DNA of 64,000 bases from Nocardia aurantia (GCF_009604425.1 NZ_WEGI01000002.1:310001-374000), one strand, 5' to 3'; numbered from the stretch's first letter, positions 20,578-30,522 are shown. Numbers and translations are program-made. Notes: a model not told the origin generated them from the letters alone.

Positions 20578-22929
20578 TCAGTCGCCGGCCCCGCGACGGG
20601 CGGGCGCGCGACCGGGTGGCTGTTGCGGTCGCGGCCCGGCCTTCATCGCCGGGATGGGCCGGGTGAGCGGATCCGCGCCGAGCCGTAGCGTCGTGCCGTG
20701 GTGGACGACGGTCAGGGGCTCGCCGTCGAGCAGCCGATAGGTGGCCTCCTCCGCCCGGATGTCCACCTCGAGCCGGCGGTCGAGGAAACGTAGCCGCAGG
20801 CACAGCCGGGTGAGGTCCGACGGCAGCCGGGGGGCGAAGCTCAGCTGCCCGGACCGCACCCGCATCCCGCCGAGCCCGGAGACCAGCGCCACCCACGTCC
20901 CGGCGAGCGAGGCGATGTGCACGCCGTCCCGGGTGTTGTGCTCGAGGTCGTTCAGGTCCATCAGCGCGGCCTCGCCGAGATAGTCGTAGGCCAGTTCCAG
21001 CTGTCCCACCTCGGCGGCGAGAACCGCCTGGGTGCACGCCGACAGCGACGAATCACGCACGGTCAGCGCCTCGTAGTAGGCGAAGTTGCGGACCTTCTGC
21101 TCGGGGGTGAACGCGTCGGGGCAGGCGTGCATCGCCAGGACCAGGTCGGCCTGTTTGACGACCTGTTTGCGATACAGCTCGAAGTACGGATAGTGCAGCA
21201 GCAGTGGATAATCCTCGGCGCCGGTGGCCGCGAAGTCCCACACGGCGTGGTCGGTGAAGCCCTCGTTCGCCGGATGCACCCCGAGCCGCTCGTCGAACGG
21301 GATGTACATGGCCGCGGCGGCATCCCGCCACTGCGCCACCTCCTCGACGCTCACGTCCAGGTCCCGGGCGCGGTCCGGATGCCGCACCGCCAGCTCCGCC
21401 GCCGCGTTCAGGTTCTGTCGCGCAAGGAGATTCGTGTACACGTTGTTGTCGGCCACCGCGCTGTACTCGTCCGGCCCGGTCACCCCGTCGATGCGGAACC
21501 GGCCCCGGACGTCGTGGTGGCCGAGATCGCGCCACAGCCGCGCCGTCGCGACGAGCAGCGGAAATCCGGTCTCCCGCTCGAACTCTCGATCGCCGGTGGC
21601 CTCCAGATACCGCACCACCGCGTGGGCGATGTCGGCGTTGATGTGGAAGGCCGCGGTGCCGGCGGGCCAGTACGCGGAGCATTCCCGGCCGGCGATGGTG
21701 CGCCACGGGAACGCCGCGCCCTGGCGGCCGAGCTGGGCCGCGCGCCGCTGCGCGAGCGGCAGCGTGCGGTGCCGCCAGCGCAGCACGTCGGCGGCCGCGG
21801 CCGGGGAGGTGTAGGTGAGTACCGGCAGCACGAACATCTCACTGTCCCAGAAGGTGTGCCCGTCGTACCCGGGCCCGGTCAGGCCCTTGGCCGGGATCGG
21901 CCGGCATTCGCCGCGCGCACCGGCCTGCAGCACGTGGAACAGCGCGAACCGCACCGCCTGCTGTACCTCGGCGTCGCCCTCCACCTCGACGTCGGCGCCC
22001 GACCAGAACTCGTCCAGGTATTCGCGCTGTTCTGCCAGCAGCCCGTCCCAGCCGGTGGTGGCGGCCGCGCTGAGCGCCCCGACCACCTGGTCGTGCACCG
22101 CGGGCCGGGATCGCCGGGCCGACCAGCCGTAGCCGACGTATTTCACCAGGGTGAGGCGCTCGCCCGGCGCGACCCGGGCGGTCACGGTGACGCGGGCGAC
22201 ATCGCCGCCGCCGTCGGTCTCCACATGCACGTCGCCGGGCCCGGTCACCTCGTGCCGCATCCCCGCGCCCACCCGAAGGTGGCTGCCCTTGGTGACGTGC
22301 ACCAGCACCGCGCCGTCGGGGGCGCTCGCGTTCTCCTCGAGCAGCAGCGGCGATTCCAGGACGGCGGCGGTCCGCGGGTCGCCACCGCCACCGGGCAGCG
22401 GCTCGTTGGCGACCAATTCCGACTGGATGACCAGCCGCAGCGTCGTGTCCAGCGGTTCCACCTCGTAGCGGATCGCCATGATCGCGCGCTGGGTGAACGA
22501 CACGAGCCGCTGCGAGCGCACCCGCACCGCGTTGCCGGCCGGCGAACACCATTCCAGTTGCCGGGTCAGCGTGCCGGCCCGCAGGTCGAGGGTCCGTTCG
22601 TGGGTGCGCAGGACGCCGTACCGGATGTCCAGCGGTTCGTCGTCGACGAGCAGGCGGATCAGTTTGCCGTTGGTGACGTTGACGATCGTCTCGCCGGATT
22701 CGGGATAGCCGTAGCCGGCCTCGGCGTACGGCAGCGGCCGCAACTCGTGCACCGAATTCAGGTAGGTGCCCGGAATGCCGTGCGGCTCACCCTCGTCCAG
22801 GTTGCCGCGCACCCCGATGTGCCCGTTGGACAGCGCGAACAGGGATTCGGTGCGGGCCAGCGCGTCCGGATTCAGCGTGCTCTCGTGCACCGCCCAGGGG
22901 CGCACATCGAACGACGGATGCGTGATCAT
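20578..22929 (-). CDS. GH65 disaccharide phosphorylase/hydrolase
   Basis: 783-aa glycoside hydrolase family 65 protein, close in length to M. tuberculosis Rv3401. Landmarks: SNGHIGVRGNLDEGEPHGIP near the N-terminus (beta-sandwich), the (alpha/alpha)6 domain segment HTFWDSEMFVLPVLTYTSP, the catalytic-acid region DGVTGPDEYSAVADNNVYTN, and a C-terminal jelly-roll. The family acts on trehalose, maltose or kojibiose by phosphorolysis. The coupled beta-phosphoglucomutase supports a phosphorylase that releases beta-glucose 1-phosphate; the exact sugar is uncertain. Confidence 0.87.
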   Translation of the reverse strand: MITHPSFDVRPWAVHESTLNPDALARTESLFALSNGHIGVRGNLDEGEPHGIPGTYLNSVHELRPLPYAEAGYGYPESGETIVNVTNGKLIRLLVDDEPLDIRYGVLRTHERTLDLRAGTLTRQLEWCSPAGNAVRVRSQRLVSFTQRAIMAIRYEVEPLDTTLRLVIQSELVANEPLPGGGGDPRTAAVLESPLLLEENASAPDGAVLVHVTKGSHLRVGAGMRHEVTGPGDVHVETDGGGDVARVTVTARVAPGERLTLVKYVGYGWSARRSRPAVHDQVVGALSAAATTGWDGLLAEQREYLDEFWSGADVEVEGDAEVQQAVRFALFHVLQAGARGECRPIPAKGLTGPGYDGHTFWDSEMFVLPVLTYTSPAAAADVLRWRHRTLPLAQRRAAQLGRQGAAFPWRTIAGRECSAYWPAGTAAFHINADIAHAVVRYLEATGDREFERETGFPLLVATARLWRDLGHHDVRGRFRIDGVTGPDEYSAVADNNVYTNLLARQNLNAAAELAVRHPDRARDLDVSVEEVAQWRDAAAAMYIPFDERLGVHPANEGFTDHAVWDFAATGAEDYPLLLHYPYFELYRKQVVKQADLVLAMHACPDAFTPEQKVRNFAYYEALTVRDSSLSACTQAVLAAEVGQLELAYDYLGEAALMDLNDLEHNTRDGVHIASLAGTWVALVSGLGGMRVRSGQLSFAPRLPSDLTRLCLRLRFLDRRLEVDIRAEEATYRLLDGEPLTVVHHGTTLRLGADPLTRPIPAMKAGPRPQQPPGRAPARRGAGD

Positions 22930-23672
22930 CGGCGGTCCAGCAGTTCGGCGAGATCGGACACCACGACGTCGGCGCCGTGCGCGCGCAGCGCATCGGCGTG
23001 GCCGACCCGGTCGACCCCGACCACCAGCCCGAATCCGCCCGTGTGCCCGGCCTCGACGCCGGCGGTGGCGTCCTCGAACACCGCGCAGGCGGCGGCCGGG
23101 AGGTGCACCGCGGCGGCCCCGGCCAGGAACATGTCGGGCGCCGGTTTACCGGGCAGGTGATCGTGCGCGGCGGTCGTGCCGTCGACGCGGGCGTCGAACA
23201 GTTCGGTGATGCCGGCGGCGTCGAGCACCTGCCGGGTGTGCTCGCTGGAGGAGACCACCGCGCATTTCAGTCCGGCGTCGCGGACCGCGCGCAGGTAGCG
23301 CACCGATCCGTCGTAGACGGCCACGCCGTCCTTGTCCAGTTTCGCGAGGACCAGGTCGTTCTTGCGATTGCTCAGGCCGTGGACGGTCCACGTCCCCGGC
23401 GGATCGTCCGTGTCCCCGTCGGGCAGATCGATGCCGCGCGCGGTGAGGAAGGCGCGGGCGCCGTCGAGCCGCGGTTTCCCGTCCACGTAGTCGTTGTAGT
23501 CCGCCACCGGATCGAAGGCGCGGAAGTCCGTGTCGTGCCGGGCCGACCAGTCCCGCAGGAATTCGTCGAACATCTGTTGCCATGCCGCTGTATGCACATC
23601 GGCGGTCCGGGTCAGCACACCGTCCATGTCGAACAGGCAGCCGCGGATCGCCCCCGAAAGTCCCAGTACCAC
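22926..23672 (-). CDS. Beta-phosphoglucomutase-family HAD phosphatase
   Basis: 248-aa HAD protein. Motif I is CLFDMDGVLTRTADVH (nucleophile and acid Asp), motif II CAVVSSSEHT, motif III around LPGKPAPDMFLAGA and motif IV VFEDATAGVEAG. Matches Rv3400, which also precedes its GH65 partner. Stop and start overlap by four bases with the GH65 gene, so the products are coupled. Expected reaction: beta-glucose 1-phosphate to glucose 6-phosphate. Confidence 0.87.
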   Translation of the reverse strand: MVLGLSGAIRGCLFDMDGVLTRTADVHTAAWQQMFDEFLRDWSARHDTDFRAFDPVADYNDYVDGKPRLDGARAFLTARGIDLPDGDTDDPPGTWTVHGLSNRKNDLVLAKLDKDGVAVYDGSVRYLRAVRDAGLKCAVVSSSEHTRQVLDAAGITELFDARVDGTTAAHDHLPGKPAPDMFLAGAAAVHLPAAACAVFEDATAGVEAGHTGGFGLVVGVDRVGHADALRAHGADVVVSDLAELLDRR

Positions 23673-23714
23673 AGTGCGAGACGTACCCGCTCGCCGCGAT
23701 CACACACTTCGCGG

Positions 23715-24092
23715 TCAGGACGCGAAGACACTGCTTCCGATCGCCAGATACGCCAGGGTCAGCACGAGCAGGAACCAGCCCGCCCCCTGCCAGATCGGCC
23801 AGGTCCGGCGCTCCCGCCATACCCGATAGGTGGTCACGAACGCCCCGAGCGTGCCGATCAGCAGCACCAGGCCCGGACCACCGAGAATCGCCGCGCGCGA
23901 AGCGGTGTCGCAGTAGGTCGCCGCGCTCGCGCAGGCCTCCCGCCGGCCGGCCCAGATCTGGACGGCGATCAGCACCAGCGCCGCGATCACCACCACCGTG
24001 CTCGCGTAGGTCACCACCCGGCGGAACATGCCGGGGTCGTGCCATCGCTTCTCGACATCGTCGACCACGTCGATCACCTCCTCCTCGACCAC
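23715..24092 (-). CDS. Small membrane protein, unknown
   Basis: 125-aa protein: an acidic N-terminus (VVEEEVIDVVDDVE) followed by three hydrophobic helices (about residues 28-47, 68-88 and 99-120). Two cysteines (EACASAATYC) sit in the first loop and may form a disulphide. GTG start at 24092 with other GTG choices nearby. No family recognised. Lies 48 bases after the DUF2567 gene on the same strand and could be the last gene of the bioB transcript. Confidence 0.55.
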   Translation of the reverse strand: MVEEEVIDVVDDVEKRWHDPGMFRRVVTYASTVVVIAALVLIAVQIWAGRREACASAATYCDTASRAAILGGPGLVLLIGTLGAFVTTYRVWRERRTWPIWQGAGWFLLVLTLAYLAIGSSVFAS

Positions 24093-24140
24093 GAACGGGT
24101 GAGCCGGCGCCGACCGGCACGGAAGGATCCGATGTCGACG

Positions 24141-24827
24141 TTACGGGCGTGGGTCGGTGCTGTCGACCGGCCGGCCGGGCTGCGTGCTCGCCGTCCGGTA
24201 CGGGCCGTAGCTGATGTCCGAGAGATACGGCGGCTCGCCGGGCACGGCCGCGCCGCGCCCGGTGTGCAGATCCTCCGACGTGCTGAGGGCGGCCAGGATC
24301 AGGACGGCCAGGGAGGCGATCAGCGGCTGCACCACCAGCGCCGGTCCGGCGTGCAGGATCGGCACGGTCATGCCGAACAGCTGCCCGCTGGCCCCCTCGA
24401 CGGTGGGCGCCATGTCGACCAGGCTGCGCAGCGCGGGGTCGGCGGGCCGCGGATGCAGCAGCCGCGCGACGTGTTCACCGGCCCACACCATGATCGCGGT
24501 ACCGGCCAGCGAGCCGATCAGCACGGCCGCCTCGAGCAGTGGGCCGCGACTGCGGCGGGCCAGCCGCCACGCGCCGACCGCGGAGAGCAGTCCCGCGGCC
24601 GCCGCGAAGGACACGAAGATCGCCATGGCGTCGAAGCGGTGCGCGCTCTCGCCGGTCAGCGGGATCCCGTGCTTCGGGTCGACGACCAGCACCTTCTCCG
24701 GCGGCGCGAGCAGACCCCAGGCGACCCCGGCCACGGCGCCCACGAGCAGGACGGCCACGACCACCCGGACGGCGACGCGCAACTCGTCCCGCCCGCTCGC
24801 TCGTGCGGCGGCGCTCCGGACGGTCAT
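24141..24827 (-). CDS. DUF2567-type membrane protein (Rv1591-like)
   Basis: 228-aa protein with about four transmembrane segments (residues about 15-37, 64-84, 95-113 and 150-180). Position immediately after bsaP and bioB matches Rv1591 of M. tuberculosis, a DUF2567 protein. The ATG at 24827 overlaps the bsaP stop by one base (TGATG), so it is coupled to bsaP. The periplasmic-looking loop PPEKVLVVDPKHGIPLTGES is well formed. Its conserved place behind bioB and bsaP hints at a biotin-related role, but none is shown. Confidence 0.7.
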   Translation of the reverse strand: MTVRSAAARASGRDELRVAVRVVVAVLLVGAVAGVAWGLLAPPEKVLVVDPKHGIPLTGESAHRFDAMAIFVSFAAAAGLLSAVGAWRLARRSRGPLLEAAVLIGSLAGTAIMVWAGEHVARLLHPRPADPALRSLVDMAPTVEGASGQLFGMTVPILHAGPALVVQPLIASLAVLILAALSTSEDLHTGRGAAVPGEPPYLSDISYGPYRTASTQPGRPVDSTDPRP

Positions 24828-25066
24828 CAGCGTTCCGAGCTCTTCGAATCGATCCGCCCGTGCCGGGAACAGCTCGCCCACCAGCCGTCCGGGCTCACCT
24901 GGACGACCATGCGCCGCGCGCACTGCACGCAGTAGCGCGGCGGTTCCAGGCCGAGGGCCGCGGCGGCGGGTAACGGATCGGACGCTCCGGGGGTCACCGG
25001 CGCACCCGTGTACGGGTTGTAGCGCGTCGCCGGCACGTCGGCATCGTGCAGCGTATCCGCATCCAT
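24827..25066 (-). CDS. bsaP: Biotin synthase auxiliary protein BsaP
   Basis: 79-aa protein in the place of M. tuberculosis Rv1590, directly after bioB. The N-terminus has the conserved RYNPYTGAP; the C-terminal half carries CVQCARRM and SCSRHGR, a compact Cys/His set. Mycobacterial BsaP has been described as an iron-sulphur protein that actinobacterial BioB needs for activity. ATG at 25066 with GAGGTGG upstream is preferred to an in-frame start at 25117. Name rests on position, size and the cysteine pattern. Confidence 0.78.
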   Translation of the reverse strand: MDADTLHDADVPATRYNPYTGAPVTPGASDPLPAAAALGLEPPRYCVQCARRMVVQVSPDGWWASCSRHGRIDSKSSER

Positions 25067-25154
25067 GTCTACGACCACCTCACTGATTCGCGCAGCTGTG
25101 CCGGCTGGTTGCGACAATACCCGAGCGGCCGGGAGCCTCCGGGCAGCGTCGGCG

Positions 25155-26174
25155 TCACAGGGTTTCGTTGAGCGCCTTGATCGGCATCTTCAGATTCGCC
25201 AGCAGATCGATGTCGGATTCGGCGGGCCGGCCCAGCGTCGTCAGGTAGTTGCCGACGATGACGGCGTTGATGCCGCCGAGGATGCCCTGCTCGGCGCCGA
25301 GGTCGCCGAGGGTGATCTCGCGGCCGCCGGCGAAGCGCAGGATGGTGCGGGGCAGGGCCAGCCGGAAGGCGGCCACCGCCTTCAGCGCCTCCGACGCGGG
25401 CAGCACCTCGAGGTCGCCGAACGGGGTGCCCGGCCGGGGGTTGAGGAAGTTCAGCGGAACCTCGTCGGGCTCCAATTCGGCCAGCTGCGTGGCGAATTCG
25501 GCCCGCTGCTCCAGCGTCTCGCCCATGCCGAGGATGCCGCCGCAGCACACCTCCATCCCGGCGTCGCGCACCATGCGCAGGGTGTCCCAGCGCTCCTCCC
25601 AGGTGTGCGTGGTGACCACGTTGGGGAAGTGCGACTTCGCGGTCTCGAGGTTGTGGTTGTAGCGGTGCACGCCCATCGCGGCGAGCCGGTCGACCTGATC
25701 CTGGTTCAGCATGCCCAGCGAGCAGGCGACCTGGATGTCGACCTCGTTGCGGATCGCCTCGACGCCCGCGGCGACCTGGGCCATCAGCCGCTCGTCGGGC
25801 CCGCGCACGGCCGCGACGATGCAGAATTCGGTGGCGCCGGTCTTCGCGGTCTGCTTCGCCGCCTCGACCAGGCTCGGGATGTCCAGCCACGCGGCGCGCA
25901 CCGGCGACTGGAACAGGCCGGACTGCGAGCAGAAGTGGCAGTCCTCGGGGCAGCCGCCGGTCTTCAGCGAGATGATGCCCTCGACCTCGACCTCGGGACC
26001 GCACCACTTCATCCGCACCTCGTGCGCGAGCGCGAGCAGTTCCTCCAGCCGGTCGTCCCCGAGCCGCAGCACCTCGAGGGTCTGCTCGCGGGTGAGCCCG
26101 GCGCCCTGCTCGAGCACCTGCTCGCGGGCGGTGGCGAGGATGTCGACGGCGGTCCTGACGGGTGCGTGGGTCAT
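25155..26174 (-). CDS. bioB: Biotin synthase
   Basis: 339-aa radical-SAM enzyme inserting sulphur into dethiobiotin. The radical-SAM cluster motif is [12 protein letters not shown] (CxxxCxxC). Further conserved blocks are [48 protein letters not shown] and [15 protein letters not shown] at 26174 is 39 bases from the nearer of two BioQ-type boxes at 26213-26245. Followed by bsaP and the DUF2567 gene. Confidence 0.97.
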   Translation of the reverse strand: MTHAPVRTAVDILATAREQVLEQGAGLTREQTLEVLRLGDDRLEELLALAHEVRMKWCGPEVEVEGIISLKTGGCPEDCHFCSQSGLFQSPVRAAWLDIPSLVEAAKQTAKTGATEFCIVAAVRGPDERLMAQVAAGVEAIRNEVDIQVACSLGMLNQDQVDRLAAMGVHRYNHNLETAKSHFPNVVTTHTWEERWDTLRMVRDAGMEVCCGGILGMGETLEQRAEFATQLAELEPDEVPLNFLNPRPGTPFGDLEVLPASEALKAVAAFRLALPRTILRFAGGREITLGDLGAEQGILGGINAVIVGNYLTTLGRPAESDIDLLANLKMPIKALNETL

Positions 26175-26212
26175 GCGCGGGAATCCCTTCGTCCGGCCGG
26201 GCGCCGGCAACT

Positions 26213-26245
26213 TGAACGGCGTTCAGGATTGTTGAACGGCGTTCA
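26213..26245. promoter_or_regulatory. Two BioQ-type boxes in the bioB-bioQ spacer
   Basis: Two identical palindromes TGAACGGCGTTCA at 26213-26225 and 26233-26245, exactly 20 bases (two helical turns) apart on the same DNA face. They lie between divergent bioB and the TetR gene. BioQ boxes known in corynebacteria and mycobacteria have this TGAAC-N3-GTTCA form. Confidence 0.88.
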
Positions 26246-26292
26246 GGTTAAGGTAGGGACGCAAGTGGAGTCAACCGGGACAAGGAGTCGCA

Positions 26293-26886
26293 GTGGCGAA
26301 TGTGCAACTGCATCGCGCGGACGTGATCGACGGGGCCGTCGCCATCCTCGATCAGTACGGCCTGGCCGACCTCACCATGCGCCGGCTGGCGACCTCGCTG
26401 AACGTCCAGCCCGGCGCGCTGTACTGGCATTTCGCGAACAAGCAGGCCCTGCTCGGCGCGGTCGCCGACCGCATCCTGGAACCGATGGAACAGCCGCTGG
26501 AATCCGGCGACTGGACCACGCAGCTGGGCCTGCTCGCGCATCGGCTGCGCGAATGCCTGCTCGCCTACCGCGACGGCGCCGAACTGGTCTCGTCCACCTA
26601 CGCCTCCCGCCTCACCACCAGCAAGGGCCGGGAACGCATGGCGGGCAACCTGATCCGCGCCGGCATGACCCGCGAGGAGGCCGACCTCGCCGCCTACACG
26701 CTGCTGTACTACGTGCTGGGCGAGGTGGTCGACGAACAGTCCCGCATGCAGATGGACTCCGCCGGCGCCCTGCCGGAGGAATCCTCGCCGCTGTACGAGA
26801 ACACCACCGCCACCGAACGTTTCGACTTCGGCCTGCAACTGTTCCTCGGCGGCGTGCGCCATCTGCTCGGCGCCCGGGTGCGCTGA
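26293..26886 (+). CDS. bioQ: TetR-family biotin repressor BioQ
   Basis: 197-aa TetR regulator. HTH: VIDGAVAILDQYGLADLTMR then RLATSLNVQPGALYWHFANK, the standard TetR recognition helix. The C-terminal domain includes a tetracycline-repressor-like helical core. Start GTG with AAGGAG upstream. It is divergent from bioB, and its promoter region carries two of the four TGAACnnnGTTCA boxes found at the bio promoters here, which supports BioQ and autoregulation. Confidence 0.87.
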   Translation: MANVQLHRADVIDGAVAILDQYGLADLTMRRLATSLNVQPGALYWHFANKQALLGAVADRILEPMEQPLESGDWTTQLGLLAHRLRECLLAYRDGAELVSSTYASRLTTSKGRERMAGNLIRAGMTREEADLAAYTLLYYVLGEVVDEQSRMQMDSAGALPEESSPLYENTTATERFDFGLQLFLGGVRHLLGARVR

Positions 26887-26895
26887 ACGGGCCGG

Positions 26896-28074
26896 TCACC
26901 GGATCTGCGGCAGCGCGAGTTCCTCGCTCTGCACCAGCCGCACGAACGGCACGATCTGCTGCTCGATCACCGCGTTGTACTCCCCCGGCTGCTGAATCGG
27001 GTTGGCGTGCCCCGTACTCCGGGTGAGCACCACCAGCAGCGTGCCGCCGACCCCGCCGACGGTATCGACGAGCACCCGATGGGTGTACTCGTCGTCCACG
27101 ATCGGATCGCGGTCGGGATTGTGCGGCCGGATGAAAACGATCGCGGGCCTGGGCTTGTCGTCGACCCGCTTGGACAGCGCACCGAGATCGCCCACCGCGC
27201 CGCCGGCCACGATCGCCTCGAACTGCGACTCGATGAGTCCGTTGCTGGCGACATCGGTGTTGAACAGCTTCTGCCACAACACATCCGCCAGCGTCCGCGC
27301 GAACTGCGGTGACCGGATCCCGGGCGGCTGGGTGGTCGTATCGACGTAATCGTCCCGCCGCGAATACATCTCGGCCAGCAACCGCAGGGTACGGCTCTCC
27401 CGCGCCCCCGGGATCCACCCGGTCCAGCGCAGCAGTTCCTCACCCTGACTACGGCTCTCGGACCGGACGGCGTTCAGGTTCACCGGTGTACAGTCCAGCA
27501 CGACGGCGCTGAGCCGCTTCGTACTCCCGGTGTACAGATGCCGCCCGATCTCCAGCGCGATCACCCCGCCCATGCTGTGCCCCACCAGCACCACGTTGTC
27601 CACGTGCGCCGCATCGGTGACCTTCACGATCAGATCCCCGATCACCTTGGTGTCGATACCGGTGTTGTCGTACCGCACCGACCACACCGACCCGAGCTGG
27701 GCCAGCGTGGGCAGCGCCCGCGCGGTCCCGCCGGACTCGAGCGCCCCCAGCCCCACGAGATCGAACACCGCGGTATTGCGCACCTGCGGATTCGCGGGCG
27801 GCGCCACCGGCAGCACCGCCGGCTCGGTGCGGGCCAGCCTGGCCCGCTCCGGCGCCACATCCCCGGCGCTGTACTGAGCACAGACGAATCCCAGCAGCAG
27901 CGGTATCAGCAACGCTCGCAGCAACACCCGGCGCGTACGCCCCCACCGGACCCACCCGTACCCGAGCCGGGTCTCGGCCAGCCGGGCCCGCCGCCGCGCA
28001 TCGTCGTAATCCGCGACGCTGGTGGGTGGCCACTGGTCGGAAAGCACTCCATCCAGGGTAGGACCTCCCCCCAC
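26896..28074 (-). CDS. Membrane-anchored alpha/beta hydrolase
   Basis: Up to 392 aa: a short cytoplasmic N-terminus, one hydrophobic anchor (about residues 48-66), then an exported hydrolase domain. The nucleophile elbow is VVLVGHSMGGVIALEIGRH (GHSMG). VVLDCTPVNLNAV follows, an Asp lies in the FIRPHNPDRDPIVDDEY region, and the catalytic His is probably STGHAN near the C-terminus. The start is uncertain: GTG 28074 gives a Gly-rich leader, GTG 28047 begins at LSDQWPP. Substrate unknown. Convergent with bioQ. Confidence 0.72.
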   Translation of the reverse strand: MGGGPTLDGVLSDQWPPTSVADYDDARRRARLAETRLGYGWVRWGRTRRVLLRALLIPLLLGFVCAQYSAGDVAPERARLARTEPAVLPVAPPANPQVRNTAVFDLVGLGALESGGTARALPTLAQLGSVWSVRYDNTGIDTKVIGDLIVKVTDAAHVDNVVLVGHSMGGVIALEIGRHLYTGSTKRLSAVVLDCTPVNLNAVRSESRSQGEELLRWTGWIPGARESRTLRLLAEMYSRRDDYVDTTTQPPGIRSPQFARTLADVLWQKLFNTDVASNGLIESQFEAIVAGGAVGDLGALSKRVDDKPRPAIVFIRPHNPDRDPIVDDEYTHRVLVDTVGGVGGTLLVVLTRSTGHANPIQQPGEYNAVIEQQIVPFVRLVQSEELALPQIR

Positions 28075-28618
28075 CCCGCCCCAGGATCCGCCCGGTCACC
28101 ACGGCCTGTTCCGGTACCCTGCGCTCCCGCACCGAACCGGTCCCCACACCTCGGCCACTCCACACCGAACCGCCGCACCACCCCGGAACGGCATTACCGC
28201 CCGGCACCGGCGAAAACCCGCACACGCCGGTCCGCCGCCCGATCACGAGCGGTCCGGTCCCCGCACAACGCACACGGCCAACCCGATCGCCCCCTCGATG
28301 AGAGATTCGCCACGCGAATGCTGTTGCCGCCCTCCGCCACACGGGACGAAGGCGCGGGCACCGCAGCAAGCGTTCCCGGACACCGACACCGGACGGCGGC
28401 GCGGGGATTCCGGAACGGCCCGAGTGCTCCGGCAGACAACCGCCGGTTCGGAACCAGGTCGGGGCGGTGGCGGCCAACCGGACCGGATCCCAGCGGCCCG
28501 CGCCCTCCGGGACCGCACCGACCAGATCGACGCCGGTCACGGCGAGCAGGTCCGTGCGGGTTGCAACCAGCGGCGAGATCCGGTGCAGCGAGCCGAATTC
28601 CGCGAGCGGGCCGTGAAC
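28075..28618. other. Spacer without an intact gene
   Basis: Between the hydrolase gene and bioD. The bioD-proximal part (28445-28585) is a diverged copy of the bioD 3' end; 28075-28444 shows no recognisable coding or RNA element, although frames stay open because of base composition. Confidence 0.6.
28445..28585 (-). pseudogene. Duplicated 3' fragment of bioD
   Basis: About 141 bases align with 28646-28785 inside bioD at roughly 90% identity, offset 200-201 bases, with a one-base indel. In translation it keeps [20 protein letters not shown] and [11 protein letters not shown], matching the bioD C-terminus, but has no start or N-terminal domain. A relic of tandem duplication just downstream of bioD. 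Confidence 0.85.
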
Positions 28619-29299
28619 TCAGCCCAGATACTCGGCAGCCCAGCTGGTTCGGAACCAGGTCGGGGCGGTGGCGGCGAACCGGGCCGGGTCCCAGCGGCCC
28701 GCGCCCTCCGGGACCGCGCCGACCAGATCGGCGCCGGTGACGGCGGGCAGGTCGGTGCGGTTGCACTCGGCGGCGAGATCCGGTGTGGCGGGCCAGGATC
28801 CGATCACCAGGCCCGCGCAGCGCAGCCCCGCCGCGGTGAGCGCGCGGACGGTGAGCTCACTGTGGTTGAGGGTGCCCAGTCCGGCGGCGGCGACGACCAG
28901 GACCGGTGCGTCGAGTTTCGCGGCCAGATCGGGGAGGGTGAACTCGCCGAGCCGGACCAGCAGGCCGCCCGCGCCCTCCACGAGGGTGAGGTCGGCGTCG
29001 GCGAGCCCGTCGATCGCGGCCACCGTCTCCCCGAGGGTCAGCAACGGCTGCCCGGCGCGGCGCGCGGCGGTGTCGGGGGCGAGCGGATCCGGGTAGCGGG
29101 CCGGTTCGACGGTCCGGGTCACGCCGGACAGTCGCCGGACCTCGGCCAGATCACCGGGTTCGCCGGGGGCGACGCCGGTTTGAGCGGGTTTGCACACCGC
29201 GACCGTGCGTCCGGCCGCCAGCGCCGTCGCGGCCAGCGCGGCGGTCACGATGGTCTTGCCGACATCGGTCGAGGTACCGGTGACGATCAAGGTGCTCAT
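28619..29299 (-). CDS. bioD: Dethiobiotin synthetase
   Basis: 226-aa P-loop carboxylating ligase that forms the ureido ring of dethiobiotin from diaminopelargonate, CO2 and ATP. The P-loop is [25 protein letters not shown] and [14 protein letters not shown] are the other active-site segments. ATG at 29299 begins directly at STLIVTG; the frame extends upstream without conserved sequence. It lies 61 bases after bioF on the same strand. Its 3' end is partly duplicated downstream at 28445-28585. Confidence 0.95.
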   Translation of the reverse strand: MSTLIVTGTSTDVGKTIVTAALAATALAAGRTVAVCKPAQTGVAPGEPGDLAEVRRLSGVTRTVEPARYPDPLAPDTAARRAGQPLLTLGETVAAIDGLADADLTLVEGAGGLLVRLGEFTLPDLAAKLDAPVLVVAAAGLGTLNHSELTVRALTAAGLRCAGLVIGSWPATPDLAAECNRTDLPAVTGADLVGAVPEGAGRWDPARFAATAPTWFRTSWAAEYLG

Positions 29300-29360
29300 G
29301 CCGCGACTCCTCGTCCCGTGCGGACCTCGTGACGCAGCGCCGCCGCCCGCTGCCGGCCGC

Positions 29361-30506
29361 TCATGCCGCCACCTCCTGGCGGGCGTCGGCGAGCACATCG
29401 GTGAGAACCGTTGCGATGACGTCCATCTCGGCGTCGGTGAGGTCGGCGCGGGCGGTGATGCGCAGCCGCGAGGTGCCTTCCGGAACCGTCGGGGGCCGGA
29501 AGCAGCCGACGCTCAGTCCGCGCTCCCGGCACGCCACGGCGGCCTCGTAGGCGACCTGCGGCTCACCGAGCACCACCGACACTACCGCCGAATCCGGTTG
29601 CGGCACACCGGCGATGCGCGCGATCTCGGTGGCGCGGGCGAGCACCCGGCCGCCCAGCGCCGGATCCTCGCGCAGCAGCCGCAACGCCGCCCCGGCGGCC
29701 CCGACCGCCGCCGGCGCCAGCCCGGTGTCGAAGATGAAGGTACGAGCGGTGTCGATCAGATGCGCCCGCACCCGCCCGGTCGCCAGCACCGCACCGCCTT
29801 GAGCGGCAAGGGCTTTCGACAAGGTCGCGGTGACCACGATATCCGGCTCGCCGGCCAGTCCCGCCTCGTGGACGAGACCGCGGCCGCTGTCCCCGCGCAC
29901 GCCGAGCCCGTGCGCCTCGTCGACGAGCAGCACGGCCCCGTGCGCGCGGGTCACCCGATGCAGTTCGGCCAGCGGCGCCAGATCCCCGTCGGCGCTGAAC
30001 ACCGAATCGGTGAGCACCAGCGCGCGCTGCTCGGTGCGCGCGCCGAGCAGCCGCTCCACCGCCGCCACATCCCGATGCGGCACGATCTCCACACGGGCCC
30101 GCGACAACCGGCACGCGTCCACCAGCGAAGCATGGCTCGCCGCATCCGAGACAACCAGCGTGCCCCGCCCGGCCAGCGCCGTCACCGCCCCGAGGTTGGC
30201 CGCGTACCCGGACGCGAACACCAACCCGGCCTCCGCGCCGACGAATTCCGCCAACTCGGCCTCGAACTGCTCGTGCGCGGTCGTGGTGCCGGTCACCAAC
30301 CGCGAACCGGTCGACCCGGTCCCCCAGGTCCGCACGGCCTCGATCGCCCCGGCGATCACATCCGGATGCTTCGACAGTCCGAGGTAGTCGTTGGAGGCGA
30401 GGTCGATCAGCCCGGTCTGCGGAGCCCGCGCCCGCAACTCCCGGCGCAACCCGGCCCGCACCCGCTCCTCGGCGCGCTCGTCCAGCCAGTTCAACGGATC
30501 AGTCAC
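29361..30506 (-). CDS. bioF: 8-amino-7-oxononanoate synthase
   Basis: 381-aa PLP enzyme condensing pimeloyl-ACP/CoA with alanine. Seen: [55 protein letters not shown] and the PLP lysine in [16 protein letters not shown] at 30506 is chosen: it follows TATGCT (30515-30520 on the minus strand) by eight bases, so the message may be leaderless, and the BioQ-type box at 30523-30535 overlaps the promoter. An upstream in-frame ATG would put that box inside the gene. Confidence 0.94.
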   Translation of the reverse strand: MTDPLNWLDERAEERVRAGLRRELRARAPQTGLIDLASNDYLGLSKHPDVIAGAIEAVRTWGTGSTGSRLVTGTTTAHEQFEAELAEFVGAEAGLVFASGYAANLGAVTALAGRGTLVVSDAASHASLVDACRLSRARVEIVPHRDVAAVERLLGARTEQRALVLTDSVFSADGDLAPLAELHRVTRAHGAVLLVDEAHGLGVRGDSGRGLVHEAGLAGEPDIVVTATLSKALAAQGGAVLATGRVRAHLIDTARTFIFDTGLAPAAVGAAGAALRLLREDPALGGRVLARATEIARIAGVPQPDSAVVSVVLGEPQVAYEAAVACRERGLSVGCFRPPTVPEGTSRLRITARADLTDAEMDVIATVLTDVLADARQEVAA

Positions 30507-30522
30507 AGGTAGCGAGCATACT

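Noticed and set aside
27449..28540. 363-aa minus-strand frame joining the bioD fragment to the hydrolase region
   Set aside because: It starts in the decayed bioD copy and continues out of frame with the real hydrolase gene.
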